A stretch of DNA of 64,000 bases from Nostoc sphaeroides (GCF_003443655.1 NZ_CP031941.1:491501-555500), one strand, 5' to 3'; shown: positions 1 to 9,439, numbered from the stretch's first letter. The notes: generated by a model not told the origin, from the sequence alone. Made by a program: numbers and translations.

Positions 1-763
1 GTAAACTTACCCAACTCAATAACGTCCAAGCTGGGGAAATTCCCAATAGCACAAACAGCAAGGTGAGGGGATAAATGCTAGCAGTAAACCAAACTAGGAG
101 TTGGGCCCCTTTCGCTGTTCCTAGACGGACGATAGGCGATCGCTTGCCTGCGGCTATGTCATCCTTAACTTGGTGAAAGTGTGAGCAAAATAAAATTAAG
201 GTTGTAGCAATCCCGACGATGACTGAGACTGCTAAACTTGTCATTGACCAAGTTTGGGTTTGGCTGTAGTATGCTGCCTCCACTGCTAAGGGGCCAAAGG
301 CAAAAAAGCAAAGAATCTCGCCTAAACCCTGATATCCTAAGCGAAAGGGAGGCCCTTGGTACATATAGCCTAAAGCACAGCATAGTAAAATTATGCCGAT
401 AACAGTTAGGTCTTGTTGCCAAAAGGCGATCGCTAATATGCCCAGCAACCCCAAACCTAAACACAAATTTCCTATCCAAAATATTAATGGCTTATTGTCT
501 GTTAAGTTAACCAGAGAATGGTGCTTGTTTTGATCAATACCTGTTTCGGAATCAAAGACATCATTACTGATATTTTCCCAGGCAAGAATTAAGATTGCCG
601 CAGCTATAAAAGTAGAAAATACTGCACCATTAAAAATTTTAGTTTCGGCGAATGCTACTGCTGTTCCTACCCAAATGGGCATAATGGCAACACTGTACAT
701 TGGCGGTTTAATCGCTGCCATCCATAACTTAGTGTTGGGATATAAAATCTGCTTAGTTGTCAT
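1..763 (-). CDS. menA: 2-carboxy-1,4-naphthoquinone phytyltransferase (MenA), partial at left edge
   Basis: Integral membrane prenyltransferase of the UbiA family that attaches the phytyl chain in phylloquinone (vitamin K1) synthesis. The reading frame is open from an ATG at 763 to the window edge, so the C-terminus is missing. I translated it by hand. It begins MTTKQILYPNTKLWMAAIKP, then shows the Asp-rich motif NDVFDSETGID (about residue 65) and a second motif KDDIAAGKRSP (about residue 195), separated by hydrophobic segments as in UbiA enzymes. It is divergent from menF, 431 bp apart, a pairing that supports the assignment because both act in the same pathway. The 5' region has no strong Shine-Dalgarno. 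Confidence 0.9.
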   Translation of the reverse strand, partial: MTTKQILYPNTKLWMAAIKPPMYSVAIMPIWVGTAVAFAETKIFNGAVFSTFIAAAILILAWENISNDVFDSETGIDQNKHHSLVNLTDNKPLIFWIGNLCLGLGLLGILAIAFWQQDLTVIGIILLCCALGYMYQGPPFRLGYQGLGEILCFFAFGPLAVEAAYYSQTQTWSMTSLAVSVIVGIATTLILFCSHFHQVKDDIAAGKRSPIVRLGTAKGAQLLVWFTASIYPLTLLFVLLGISPAWTLLSWVSL

Positions 764-1194
764 CAGTCGTGATTAATTAAATTACCGGAATATTACTCAC
801 ACTTGAGATTTTATAATTTAAAGAGACGCACCGCTACGCGGAAGTCAAAAGTTAAAAGTTAAAACTGAGCGGAGTCGAAGTTTCAAAAGTCAAAAAACTT
901 ATGATTTGGGTTTTTGAACTGTTGGGATGCTAGCTTTTTTAGGTCGTGCTGTACTAGATATTTATGGGCTAAAAACAACTGCTACTTTGACTGTGGCTCG
1001 TTAAGCTTGTGTTGTTAACACTCTACTCTCATGTTCCAGCTTGGGCTGGAACTGGCTTGTCAGGGTCTGGGAACACCATAAACAACGCAAATCCTACGCT
1101 GGTGAAATGATAACTTAATATGCTACCTGTAGAAATACGACCACGATTAATTACACTTTAGGAAGTTAACTTAAAAAAAATTTACTATAGATCC
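764..1194. other. menA-menF divergent intergenic region
   Basis: This 431-bp gap must carry both divergent promoters. It contains short repeats of the form AAAAGTTAAAAGTT and a fragment (CACCGCTACGCGG) of a palindromic dispersed repeat common in Nostoc. I see no ORF with coding character and no RNA gene. Confidence 0.5.
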
Positions 1195-2607
1195 ATGACA
1201 GTTTCACCATGTCGTAACAACCTCTTTGTACACAAAGATTTATATCAATTTTTGGTAGCAGTGCAAGAAAAGTGCGTCAAAAGTAATTGCAGGCAAATTG
1301 TCAGTATCTCTCAGGAGATCGATTTAGTTGACCCTTTACTTGTATTAGATAAACTTACACAAGCAAATGAAATAAATTTTTACTTTGAGGATAAAGGGAA
1401 AGGAGAAGCGATCGCGGCAATTGATTCTGTAGCAAAATTACAGATTGATGGTGCAGATCGTTTTACTCAAGCTGAATATTTTATCAAATCTCGTCTAAAA
1501 AATATAATTAATTTTGGTAACGCTAATCAACCTTTTTCTGGGCCTCACTTTTTTTGTTATTTCAGCTTCTTTGATAAAAATGCCCAAGTAGATTATCCGT
1601 TTCCCTCTGCTACCATCTTTCTTCCCCGTTGGCAAGTAGCTGTTAAAAATCAGCGTTGCATATTAGTAACAAATATAATTATCAATGAAAGTGCAAATAT
1701 TCAAAGGTTATTGGATAATCTGCAAAATAAAATTGAATTTATCCAATCTTTAGAATATTACTCTACTAATATTGATTGTTTTCCAGCAAACTTCTACAAA
1801 AAATCTGTCACAAATGCTACTGGGTTTAAACGTTCAGTAGTATCTGTTTTGGAAAAAATTAGGTCTAGTCATTTAAGCAAGATTGTCTTAGCAGATATAT
1901 TGGATGTAAAATCAAGCAACCATTTTAACTTAGTTCAATCCTTAAATAATCTTAGGCAGATACATCCTAATTGTTATATTTTTTCTACAAGTAATGGCAA
2001 AGGACAAAACTTTATTGGTGCAAGTCCAGAAAGATTAATTAGTATTAATAATCAACAGTTAATCACTGATGCTTTAGCTGGTTCTGCACCACGAGGTAAA
2101 ACCCCTGCTGAAGATGCAGCTAATGCCAATCGCTTGCTTAATAGTGCAAAAGAAAAACACGAACATTCACTGGTGCTTGATTTCATTACACAACGCCTAT
2201 CCCAGCTAGGTTTATTACCCCAAATATTAGCACCACGGCTGCGACAATTATCGAATATTCAGCATTTATGGACACCAATAAGTGCTACAGTTCCAGCTAA
2301 CATACACCCATTAAAGATTGTCGCCCAATTGCATCCGACACCAGCCGTTGCTGGTGCAGCACGAGATGTAGCCTGTGCGGAAATTCGGCGTTATGAAAAC
2401 TTTGAAAGAGGTTTGTATGCTGCGCCTCTAGGTTGGATAGATTCTCAAGGGAACTGCGAGTTTATTGTGGGAATTCGTTCAGCATTAATTGATGGCGATC
2501 GCGCGAGATTGTATGCTGGTGCTGGTATCGTCGCTGGTTCTGATCCTGACAAAGAATTTGCAGAGGTGCAGCTTAAACTTCAGGCGTTACTCAAAGCATT
2601 AGTTTAA
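1195..2607 (+). CDS. menF: Isochorismate synthase (MenF)
   Basis: Converts chorismate to isochorismate, the first committed step toward phylloquinone. The 470 residues match the usual length of the family. The C-terminal chorismate-binding domain is clear: ASPERL (about 281), GSAPRGKTP (about 300), KEKHEHSLV (about 324) and GLYAAPLGWID, IVGIRSALI and AGAGIVAGSDP near the end. The N-terminal half is divergent, as is normal for this family. The ATG at 1195 follows an AT-rich leader with no obvious Shine-Dalgarno. The divergent neighbour menA acts later in the same pathway. An anthranilate or salicylate synthase is less likely, given that context. Confidence 0.92.
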   Translation: MTVSPCRNNLFVHKDLYQFLVAVQEKCVKSNCRQIVSISQEIDLVDPLLVLDKLTQANEINFYFEDKGKGEAIAAIDSVAKLQIDGADRFTQAEYFIKSRLKNIINFGNANQPFSGPHFFCYFSFFDKNAQVDYPFPSATIFLPRWQVAVKNQRCILVTNIIINESANIQRLLDNLQNKIEFIQSLEYYSTNIDCFPANFYKKSVTNATGFKRSVVSVLEKIRSSHLSKIVLADILDVKSSNHFNLVQSLNNLRQIHPNCYIFSTSNGKGQNFIGASPERLISINNQQLITDALAGSAPRGKTPAEDAANANRLLNSAKEKHEHSLVLDFITQRLSQLGLLPQILAPRLRQLSNIQHLWTPISATVPANIHPLKIVAQLHPTPAVAGAARDVACAEIRRYENFERGLYAAPLGWIDSQGNCEFIVGIRSALIDGDRARLYAGAGIVAGSDPDKEFAEVQLKLQALLKALV

Positions 2608-2620
2608 TGTTGCAGTTATG

Positions 2621-2725
2621 CTGAAAATGGGGCTAATCAACAGAGTTTTTGGGCTAGCGATACCGCGTCTTGTAGAGAAGGCGGGCTACGCCTACGCGTG
2701 ATATTTAAAAGCATCATTCGTTCTT
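2621..2725 (+). repeat. Dispersed repeat, copy 1
   Basis: The sequence TGGGGCTAATCAACAG, then TTTTTGGG, then ATATTTAAAAGCATCATTCG recurs at 13952-14031 in the same orientation. In this copy a palindromic Nostoc repeat (about 2660-2700) replaces the HIP1 site of copy 2. Function is unknown; it may be the remnant of a mobile element. Confidence 0.6.
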
Positions 2726-2744
2726 GCATTAAAATTCAGTATAA

Positions 2745-2910
2745 GAGGATGTTTGAAAAGTATTTTTGATAACACATCTAACCCTCCCAAATCTAACCCC
2801 CTAGTCCCCCTTCCCTACAAGGTAATGGGGGTTTCAAACCCTCTCGACCTTTCAGAGAGAAAAATGGAAGCGGGATTTTGAGTATACTTTATAACTTTTC
2901 AAACAACCTC
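2745..2910. mobile_element. MITE sharing terminal repeats with the IS5-type element at 23141-24052
   Basis: The left end reads GAGGATGTTTGAAAAGT and the reverse complement of the right end reads GAGGTTGTTTGAAAAGT, so the 17-bp terminal inverted repeats differ at one base. The same terminus (GAGGATGTTTGAAAAGT) is found at one end of the IS in this window. The 166-bp element is flanked by TAA on both sides (2742-2744 and 2911-2913), a TNA target duplication as expected for IS5-type transposition. It has no coding capacity, so it is probably mobilised in trans. Confidence 0.8.
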
Positions 2911-3487
2911 TAAAGCTTTATTGAATACTCGGTCTTTTAGCGAATTTTCAGCAAAGTTCCTAATTGACAAAAATGATTTTGTCTTAACCTCTCACGAATG
3001 GGATTCGGACAGGATCAGCAATGCTGGTGACATCGTTTGAGGTACCAGTAAATTTTCGCAATTTCCCGTTATTTGTTTCGTCTAGGTGGATAAACAGGAA
3101 TAGCAACAACGCCGACATACAAATGATTGCTTGATTACTGCTTGATCTTTGAGGGCTTTATGTGTCATACTTTAAATAGTTGTAGTTCATGGTAAAAAGC
3201 CGTTGCACGAAGTGTAACAGCTAAATTTTGTATTTCTCTTGCCCGAGATTTTGCAGAAAAATGCACAACAAGTTAGCCCGCAAGGTTAATTTGTTAGCAG
3301 CCTGATCAACAACTCAAACCAGGCTGATCCCTCTAGCCTTTTGGGAGGTTAGGGGGAAAATTCCTGGTTTACTGGTTTAGATCATAACTTAGGTTTTGCC
3401 TTTGTAAGATTTTGGATCTTTAAAGATAAATCCAGAGAAAATTGGTGTATTTATAGCGTTACTAGAGCATATAATTTTGACGATGTT

Positions 3488-4795
3488 TTACACTAAATCC
3501 TGATGAGTAAAAGCCTTAGCATTCGCCCCAGTGTAAGTAGCTACAATATGACCATCGCCAGTCATTTGATATTTGTATGTAACTAATCCTTCTAAACCAA
3601 CGGGGCCGCGAGGAGGCATTTGTTGTGTACTAATTCCTACTTCTGCACCAAAACCATAGCGGAAACCATCAGCAAATCTGGTAGAACAATTATGGAATAT
3701 ATTAGCTGAATTTACCAAGCCAAAGAAAGTTTCCACAGATGCTGAATCTTCAGTGATAATCGCGTCAGTATGACGAGAACCATATTCGTTAATATGCGCG
3801 ATCGCACCTTCTATAGAGTCTACAATTTTAATAGACAAAATAAAATCGCTGTATTCTGTTTCCCAATCTATTTCTGTTGCAGCTACGATATTAGGCAAAA
3901 GTTCCAAGGTGCGTTTATCGCCTCTTAATTCTACATGACGTTCTTGCAAAGCCTCAGCAACTTTGGGTAAAAATTCTTTAGCAATTGACTGGTGAACTAG
4001 CAAAGTTTCAATTGCATTACAAACAGCAGGATATTGCGCTTTTGCATCTACTGTAATCGGAACTGCTTTAGAAATATCTGCCGCTTTATCTATATAAAGA
4101 TGACAAATACCATCGGCGTGGCCTAATACCGGAATTCGCGTATTTTCTTGCACAAAGCGCACAAAGGAATTAGAACCTCTAGGAATAATTAAATCTACAT
4201 ATTTATCTAACTTCAAAAGTTCTAAAGTTTCTTCTCTAGTTGTGAGTAAGTGTACCGCATCAGGGTTAACAGCAGTTTCAGATAATCCTTCTTTAATTGC
4301 CTTAACTATCGCTTCACAAGAACGCACCGCTTCCTTTCCACATTTAAGAATCACACCATTACCCGATTTAATCGCCAAGGAAACAATTTGAATCGCCGCC
4401 TCTGGACGGGCTTCAAAAATAATTCCTAAAACACCTAAAGGACAAGTAATTCGCTTGAGAATTAAACCAGTGTCAAGTTCGCGGTGAATCTGTACTTTAC
4501 CGATAGGATCATCTAGCTTACCAACATCTCGTACCCCTGCGATCGCATCTCTTAATTTATGTTCATCCAACTGCAAGCGTTTATAAAGCGGTTTGGGTAT
4601 TCCTTCAGCATCAGCAGCTTTACAATCAGCAACATTTGCTTGTAAAATTTCATCTCTAGCTGATTCTAAAGCTTGAGCGATCGCAACAAGAGCCTGATTT
4701 TTTGCCTCAGTGGAGAGAATCGCTAGTTTACTTGCAGCTTGGCGGGTTTGCCCTGCGATCGCAATTAGGGGAGAAGCAATGTTAAAAATAGTCAT
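3488..4795 (-). CDS. proA: Glutamate-5-semialdehyde dehydrogenase (gamma-glutamyl phosphate reductase)
   Basis: Reduces gamma-glutamyl phosphate to glutamate semialdehyde in proline synthesis, using NADPH. The 435 residues are a full-length aldehyde-dehydrogenase-fold protein. Recognisable segments are [13 protein letters not shown] (about 122), [12 protein letters not shown] (about 145), IPRGSNSFV (about 205), the catalytic cysteine in [12 protein letters not shown] (about 258) and [10 protein letters not shown] (about 380). proB is not adjacent in this window. The gene stands alone between two repeat-rich gaps. Confidence 0.95.
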   Translation of the reverse strand: MTIFNIASPLIAIAGQTRQAASKLAILSTEAKNQALVAIAQALESARDEILQANVADCKAADAEGIPKPLYKRLQLDEHKLRDAIAGVRDVGKLDDPIGKVQIHRELDTGLILKRITCPLGVLGIIFEARPEAAIQIVSLAIKSGNGVILKCGKEAVRSCEAIVKAIKEGLSETAVNPDAVHLLTTREETLELLKLDKYVDLIIPRGSNSFVRFVQENTRIPVLGHADGICHLYIDKAADISKAVPITVDAKAQYPAVCNAIETLLVHQSIAKEFLPKVAEALQERHVELRGDKRTLELLPNIVAATEIDWETEYSDFILSIKIVDSIEGAIAHINEYGSRHTDAIITEDSASVETFFGLVNSANIFHNCSTRFADGFRYGFGAEVGISTQQMPPRGPVGLEGLVTYKYQMTGDGHIVATYTGANAKAFTHQDLV

Positions 4796-5351
4796 AGTAC
4801 AAATCTTTACCTTTTCCTCATCTTATCAATGTGAGTTCATCATTGCTTATCGTCTTCCCCCAATCGGGTGAACCATCTGGGTAATCAATGATTAGTCTGA
4901 TCGGGTGAAGCAAAACTTGGTTCAAAACATTTATTCTGTGATTATCGAACACAGATAAATTAAAGCTACTAAACTTACAGCAGTAAAAATATTATAAGTA
5001 TTGTTACAGAGCTTATTTGAAAGTCTTAAAAATGATTTATGCGTACCGGAGACTAGAGAGACATCGTAAGGGACTTCCAAGTAAAAAAATATTCCATTGC
5101 TATTGTTGACTGTTGACCGTTGACCGTTGACGGTTCACGAGTTTTCAGTCAACAGTCAACAGTCAACAGTCAACGACTTGAATGTGGAATAATTTATTTT
5201 TTGGAGTTCCCTAATGTATGTTTCTCTAGCCTTTTCCTTAAGTAAATAATTTATACTGCCAATATTTAAATTTTTACGAAATTGTGATGACGATCGCTGG
5301 ATCTATTGAGTATTGATGGATCAAATACCACTCCTATGCTAAGGAGATCCT
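4796..5351. other. Intergenic region between proA and the M48 protease
   Basis: This 556-bp gap separates two divergent genes and must hold both promoters. Its main structure is the MITE at 5070-5211, entered separately. The M48 gene is preceded by a clear AAGGAGA ribosome-binding site at 5341-5347. Nothing else is recognisable. Confidence 0.45.
5070..5211. mobile_element. MITE with GGGA-type ends and TAA target duplication, copy 1
   Basis: The left end is GGGACTTCCAAG and the reverse complement of the right end is GGGAACTCCAAA, followed on both sides by an A/T-rich stretch ending in TATTCCA/TTATTCCA. The 142-bp element is bracketed by TAA (5067-5069 and 5212-5214). The centre carries tandem GTTGACT/AGTCAAC heptamers that can form a long hairpin. 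An inverted-orientation copy lies at 20128-20262. Confidence 0.8.
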
Positions 5352-7334
5352 ATGTCATTGCAATCTGGATTAGAAGCTTTACAACAAAAACGTTATCAAG
5401 AAGCGATTGAATTACTCGAACAATTCTGCCGCGATTGCGTTGAAAGTGATTCCTCAGATTATCTTTCAGCACAGATGTGGCTGATGAAAGCCTATCAAGG
5501 CACAGGCGAAATTGAAAAAGCCAAGATACTGTGTCAAAAGTTAATGATGAGTCAAGACCCACAAACTCGTAGTTGGGCAGAACAAGCTAGTCAATCTTTG
5601 CGCCAAACGCCATCTAACGCCAGCCAAAAAGCTGGTCGCGCCGTTGCTACTGGGATGAAATTAACGATGGGGGGTGTGGGTGGTAGTTTGGCGTTAGCTT
5701 CTGGTGTCACTATGACCTTGCTATTTGGCATGGTCTTCGCTTTAGGTTTGAGTTTAGTATTTATTTTGGGTAGCAACGATCCCCAGCAAGGACTAGCGAT
5801 CGCTATTGGTATTACCCTAGTTTTTAATATCGCCGCTTTTTTTCTGTCTCCATTTCTCATGGACTTAACCCAAAGCTGGCTTTACCAAACTCGCTGGGTA
5901 GAGTTAGCAGAAGTTGAAGCCCTCAGCCCAGAGACGGCTAAAGTTATTCGCCAAGTCTGTGAACAGAAAAAGCTGAAAGCGCCCCGTTTGGGAATCATTA
6001 ACGACCAAAACCCCACGGCTTTTACTTATGGTTCATTACCCAACAGCGCCCGTTTAGTAGTCAGTCAGGGACTTTTTACTTATCTGGATGACGATGAAAT
6101 TGCTACCGTCTACGCCCATGAATTGGGGCACATCGTCCACTGGGACTTTGCAGTGATGACAGTAGCTTCTACCTTAGTGCAAATTTGCTACCTGATTTAC
6201 AGCACAGCTAGAAGATTTGGGCGTGGTGGCGATAGCAAAATTAAAGATGCGATGCAAACTGCGGGTCTAGTTGCCTACGTGTTTTATGTCATTGGTACTT
6301 ATCTACTGCTGTACCTCTCTCGCACACGAGAATACTTTGCTGACCACTTTGCAGCCGAAAGTACAGGTAATCCCAATGGATTATCCCGCGCTTTGGTGAA
6401 GATTGCCTACGGAATATTAGAAGAAGGTTCACGGACACAAGAACCCAGCCGTTTAATTGAAGGGACTCGCGCCTTGGGTATTTATGACCATAAAGCCGCC
6501 GCTTCCACAGGAACCGCCTACCGCATTTCATCCGATCCTCAAAAAGTTGGTCGCGTCTTTTTGTGGGATATGTTTAACCCTTGGGGCTGGTGGATGGAAT
6601 TAAATTCCACTCATCCATTGACAGGTAAACGAGTTCGTGCATTAAGCACTTATGCCGAACAATTGGGTTTATCAACTGAGTTTGATATGGGGCGAGTTAT
6701 TGGAGAAGGCAAAACTCTGAGTAAGAGTAGGCTTTACGGTAACTTCTTTTTAGATGTTGTGCTGTACGGCGCTGAAACTATAGGTTTCTTCGTTGGCTTA
6801 GTAATGGGTGTAATTCTGTGGTCAAGTTCTCCAAATACAGGTTTAGCATTTGGTGCGCCATTTATTGGTTTAGGGATGGGGATTTTAGTTAAAGCCTTGG
6901 TGATGTTCCCCGACTATAAACAAGCAGCAGAAACCGATATTCTCACCCTGATGTCAGACCCTTACGCCAGTCCGTTGCGTGGACAACCTGCAAAACTTAA
7001 AGGTCAACTAATTGGTCGTGGCGACGCTGGTTATAAATTTGGTTCCGATTTAAAAATTCAGGATCGTAGCGGAATGCTTTATCTGCACTACGCCTCACGC
7101 TTTGGCCCCATCGGCAATTTTTTGTTTGGGATGAAGCGAGTAAAAAGCTTGATTGGTGAACAAGTGGGGGCGGTGGGTTGGTTCCGTCGGGGTGTTGCAC
7201 CTTGGATGGATTTGATTCAACTCCAAAGTGAAAATGGCACCATTGTTAACAGTTACCATCGCTTTTGGTCATTCATCCTTGGCGGTGGATCGATTATCCT
7301 GGGAATGGTCTTGATTATGTTCTTGAGCAGCTAG
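5352..7334 (+). CDS. M48-family membrane metalloprotease with N-terminal TPR-like region
   Basis: HtpX/Ste24-type zinc protease. Residues 1-90 look like TPR helices (ALQQKRYQEAIELLEQF and AKILCQKLM). Two long hydrophobic segments follow (about 110-180), then the catalytic zinc motif HELGH at about residue 256 (AHELGHIVHW). The third zinc ligand is probably the Glu of TREYFADHFA (about 329). Further membrane segments occur around 485-530 and at the C-terminus (about 637-657). Length (660) is more than twice a minimal HtpX; the extra C-terminal part is typical of cyanobacterial homologues. A good AAGGAGA ribosome-binding site sets the start. A likely role is membrane protein quality control, inferred from the family. 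Confidence 0.88.
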   Translation: MSLQSGLEALQQKRYQEAIELLEQFCRDCVESDSSDYLSAQMWLMKAYQGTGEIEKAKILCQKLMMSQDPQTRSWAEQASQSLRQTPSNASQKAGRAVATGMKLTMGGVGGSLALASGVTMTLLFGMVFALGLSLVFILGSNDPQQGLAIAIGITLVFNIAAFFLSPFLMDLTQSWLYQTRWVELAEVEALSPETAKVIRQVCEQKKLKAPRLGIINDQNPTAFTYGSLPNSARLVVSQGLFTYLDDDEIATVYAHELGHIVHWDFAVMTVASTLVQICYLIYSTARRFGRGGDSKIKDAMQTAGLVAYVFYVIGTYLLLYLSRTREYFADHFAAESTGNPNGLSRALVKIAYGILEEGSRTQEPSRLIEGTRALGIYDHKAAASTGTAYRISSDPQKVGRVFLWDMFNPWGWWMELNSTHPLTGKRVRALSTYAEQLGLSTEFDMGRVIGEGKTLSKSRLYGNFFLDVVLYGAETIGFFVGLVMGVILWSSSPNTGLAFGAPFIGLGMGILVKALVMFPDYKQAAETDILTLMSDPYASPLRGQPAKLKGQLIGRGDAGYKFGSDLKIQDRSGMLYLHYASRFGPIGNFLFGMKRVKSLIGEQVGAVGWFRRGVAPWMDLIQLQSENGTIVNSYHRFWSFILGGGSIILGMVLIMFLSS

Positions 7335-7390
7335 CTGAGTTTCTAGCCTGCTGTTAAAGCATTTCTCAGTCCATCCAAGCTTTAATTTTT

Positions 7391-7423
7391 AAGGAGGTAG
7401 TTAGTAACTGCCTCCTTTTTTTT
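7391..7423 (+). terminator. Rho-independent terminator of the M48 protease gene
   Basis: AAGGAGGTAGTTA is followed by AACTGCCTCCTT and a run of T. The stem AGGAGG(T)AGTT/AACT(G)CCTCCT is strong and lies 57 bp after the stop codon. Confidence 0.85.
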
Positions 7424-7649
7424 ATCCGACTTATAAATCATACCAATTCACGAAAACCCTGATATATATAGATTTACCGTAGGGGTATGGCATTGTCTTG
7501 CAAGTAACTGAAGTTCCAAGAATAATAGCGAAAGTCATCTGAAGATGACTAAATATAGCTAAAAATCTTTAGTCTACTTCAGTAGACTTTAGCTATTAGC
7601 CTTGAAATTTATTTCTGGGCGGGCGAGTCAGCCCACAGTTAAGCCTTCA

Positions 7650-7900
7650 GCGATCGCATTTGCTATATCGGCGACAACATTTGCTTGATCAGCGATCGCA
7701 TTTGCTATATCGGCGACAACATTTGCTTGATCAGCGATCGCATTTGCTATATCGGCGACAACATTTGCTTGATCAGCGATCGCATTTGCTATATCAGCGA
7801 CAGCATTTGCTTGATCAGCGACAACATTTGCTTGATCAGCGACAGCATTTGCTTGATCAGCGACAACATTTGCTTGATCAGCGACAGCATTTGCTATAGC
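7650..7900. repeat. 21-nt tandem array built on HIP1 sites
   Basis: Twelve units of 21 nt. The first eight alternate as GCGATCGCATTTGCTATATCG and GCGACAACATTTGCTTGATCA, giving a 42-nt period; the last four lose the HIP1 site. Read on the minus strand, every unit encodes seven residues (ADQANVV or ADIANAI). The frame is open from about 7949 to 7630, but contains no ATG, GTG or TTG start, so it is listed as a repeat rather than a gene. It is not CRISPR, because no unique spacers separate the units. Confidence 0.85.
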
Positions 7901-7965
7901 GGTTCGTTTCCCTCGTAGGTTGGGTTGGTAGAAATGTAGAGACGTAGCACTGCTACGTCTCTACA

Positions 7966-8126
7966 GGGAGCATCCCAAATGTGCAAGTTTATTTTTATAC
8001 GGGATTTTGGCTTAGAACAATAATGAAATAACGAACCGCCAAGGACGCCAAGAGCGCCAAGGAAAGAGGTTTGTACAGGGTTTTTGTGTCAGTCCTGTAG
8101 CTTTTGGCTTGCATTGGGATGCTCCC
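7966..8126. mobile_element. MITE with 13-bp perfect inverted ends and 8-bp target duplication
   Basis: GGGAGCATCCCAA at 7966-7978 is exactly inverted at 8114-8126. TCTCTACA lies directly outside both ends (7958-7965 and 8127-8134), an 8-bp target duplication. The target is the right arm of a GTAGAGACGTAG...CTACGTCTCTAC hairpin; a complete uninterrupted relative is at about 26846-26873. The interior (161 bp total) is non-coding. An 8-bp duplication and GGG ends fit ISL3- or IS1595-type transposition, but this is inference. Confidence 0.8.
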
Positions 8127-8248
8127 TCTCTACAAGGGTTCATCCCCCTAAATCTGAAAAAATTCGGTTTTAGGGGGATGATAATTGTGATATTTGATAT
8201 GGGGTGGGCATCATAAATAGACTTGCATACAACCCCTAGAAAATTCTG

Positions 8249-9439
8249 ATGATGAATGCGATCGCTACTAGATTTCGCCAAATTATAGCTGAGAGAAAAA
8301 GCCCGATTGGCAGATATGACCGTAAAAACAAAACCAGGCGTTCCTTAGTACTGTATACCTGCATAGGATTAATAGGTGGGATTCTGGCATTATTGTTAAT
8401 AGCATCCCCAGGACTGGCTCAAAAACCACAACTCCAACAACCATTATTAGTAGCTACACGAGTTATACCGCCCTTTGTGATGTCAAACAAAGGTGAATTA
8501 TCGGGATTCAGTATCGACCTCTGGCGTAGCATCGCCAACCAAATAGGTGTAGAGTCTAAATTTATTGAATATTCCTCTGTGCCGGAAATCCTTTCTGCTA
8601 TCAAAGACAACAAAGCTAATTTAGGGATTGCAGCTATCTCCATTACAGCCGAACGCCAGCAGAATTTTGATTTCTCATTACCTATTTTTGCTGGGGGGCT
8701 GCAAATTATGGTACGAAACTCAGAAACCAACGACAGTGCCTTCCCAAATATTTTGCAATTATTTTTTTCTACTAGCCTCTTGCAGGTAATAGGCGTTGCC
8801 CTAGTGTTAATTGTTGTAGCAGCCCACATTATTTGGTTATCTGAGCGCCATCATAAAGATGGGATGATACCCCAATCATACTTTCCTGGCATTTTCAAAG
8901 CTTGTTGGTGGGCAGCTGCCACATTAGCAACCCAAGCGGATGAAATGCCCAAAGGAGTACTGGGACGCTTAGTAGGTATTGTCTGGATGTTCATTGGAGT
9001 ACTTTTTGCCGCCTACTTTACAGCCAGCGCAACTACCTCATTAACAGTACAACAGCTTCAGGGCGATATCAAGAGTATAGACGATTTACCCGGCAAGGTA
9101 GTGGTCACAACTGCCGGTAGTACAGCCGCCACATACTTGCGAGAACATAAGATTTCAGTTTTAGAAGTTAGTAAAATTGAGCAAGCTTACAATGCTTTGC
9201 AAACCAAAAAAGCTGATGCTGTGGTGTTTGATGCACCTGTACTTCTGTTCTATGCAGCCAACGAAGGCAAAGGGAAAGTACAGATTGTTGGCAGTATCTT
9301 GCGTGAAGAAAGCTACGGCATCATTCTGCCTAACAATAGTCCCTACCGCAAACCAATTAATCAGGCTTTGCTGAGTCTCAAAGAAAATGGTACTTATCAA
9401 TCGCTATATGATAAGTGGTTCGGTGCGGAAAAATCTTGA
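8249..9439 (+). CDS. Ionotropic glutamate receptor-like ligand-gated channel (GluR0-like)
   Basis: The arrangement is that of prokaryotic glutamate receptors: a membrane/signal segment (33-52, ending GLAQ), periplasmic binding lobe S1 (about 63-165), a membrane helix (about 172-195), a pore-loop-like segment (about 210-228), another helix (about 235-256) and lobe S2 (about 260-395, ending YQSLYDKWFG). S1/S2 resemble amino-acid-binding proteins (LSGFSIDLWRSIA, GIAAISIT). The pore loop reads ATLATQADEMPKG where potassium-selective GluR0 proteins have TVGYGD, so the filter is not the classical potassium one. It may be a non-selective channel or a membrane-anchored binding protein. The ATG at 8252 is an equally possible start. 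Confidence 0.8.
   Translation: MMNAIATRFRQIIAERKSPIGRYDRKNKTRRSLVLYTCIGLIGGILALLLIASPGLAQKPQLQQPLLVATRVIPPFVMSNKGELSGFSIDLWRSIANQIGVESKFIEYSSVPEILSAIKDNKANLGIAAISITAERQQNFDFSLPIFAGGLQIMVRNSETNDSAFPNILQLFFSTSLLQVIGVALVLIVVAAHIIWLSERHHKDGMIPQSYFPGIFKACWWAAATLATQADEMPKGVLGRLVGIVWMFIGVLFAAYFTASATTSLTVQQLQGDIKSIDDLPGKVVVTTAGSTAATYLREHKISVLEVSKIEQAYNALQTKKADAVVFDAPVLLFYAANEGKGKVQIVGSILREESYGIILPNNSPYRKPINQALLSLKENGTYQSLYDKWFGAEKS

Larger units (their letters stand above)
2608..3487. other. Repeat-rich intergenic region between menF and proA
   Basis: About 880 bp without a convincing gene. It holds a dispersed repeat at 2621-2725 (similar to 13952-14031), interrupted by a palindromic GGCGGGCTACGCCTACGCG-type element, then a MITE at 2745-2910. 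From about 2970 a stretch around TTAACCTCTCAC resembles the inverse of sequence near 13900. Near 3308-3360 a short inverted repeat (AACCAGG / CCTGGTT) is present. Confidence 0.5.
7335..8248. other. Repeat-dense intergenic region
   Basis: About 900 bp with no convincing gene. In order it contains a rho-independent terminator (7391-7423), two Nostoc hairpins (GTCATCTGAAGATGAC near 7533 and AGTCTACTTCAGTAGACT near 7570), a 21-nt tandem array (7650-7900), a GTAGAGACGTAG hairpin into which a MITE has inserted (7966-8126), and a TCCCCCTAAA/TTTAGGGGGA hairpin at about 8142-8182. Confidence 0.6.

Noticed and set aside
7650..7900. CRISPR array
   Set aside because: Units are contiguous 21-mers with no unique spacers and no cas genes nearby.
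7660..7918. Plus-strand ORFs of 77-79 codons over the tandem array
   Set aside because: They are frames created by the repeat; the repeat explains the open frame and there is no ribosome-binding site.
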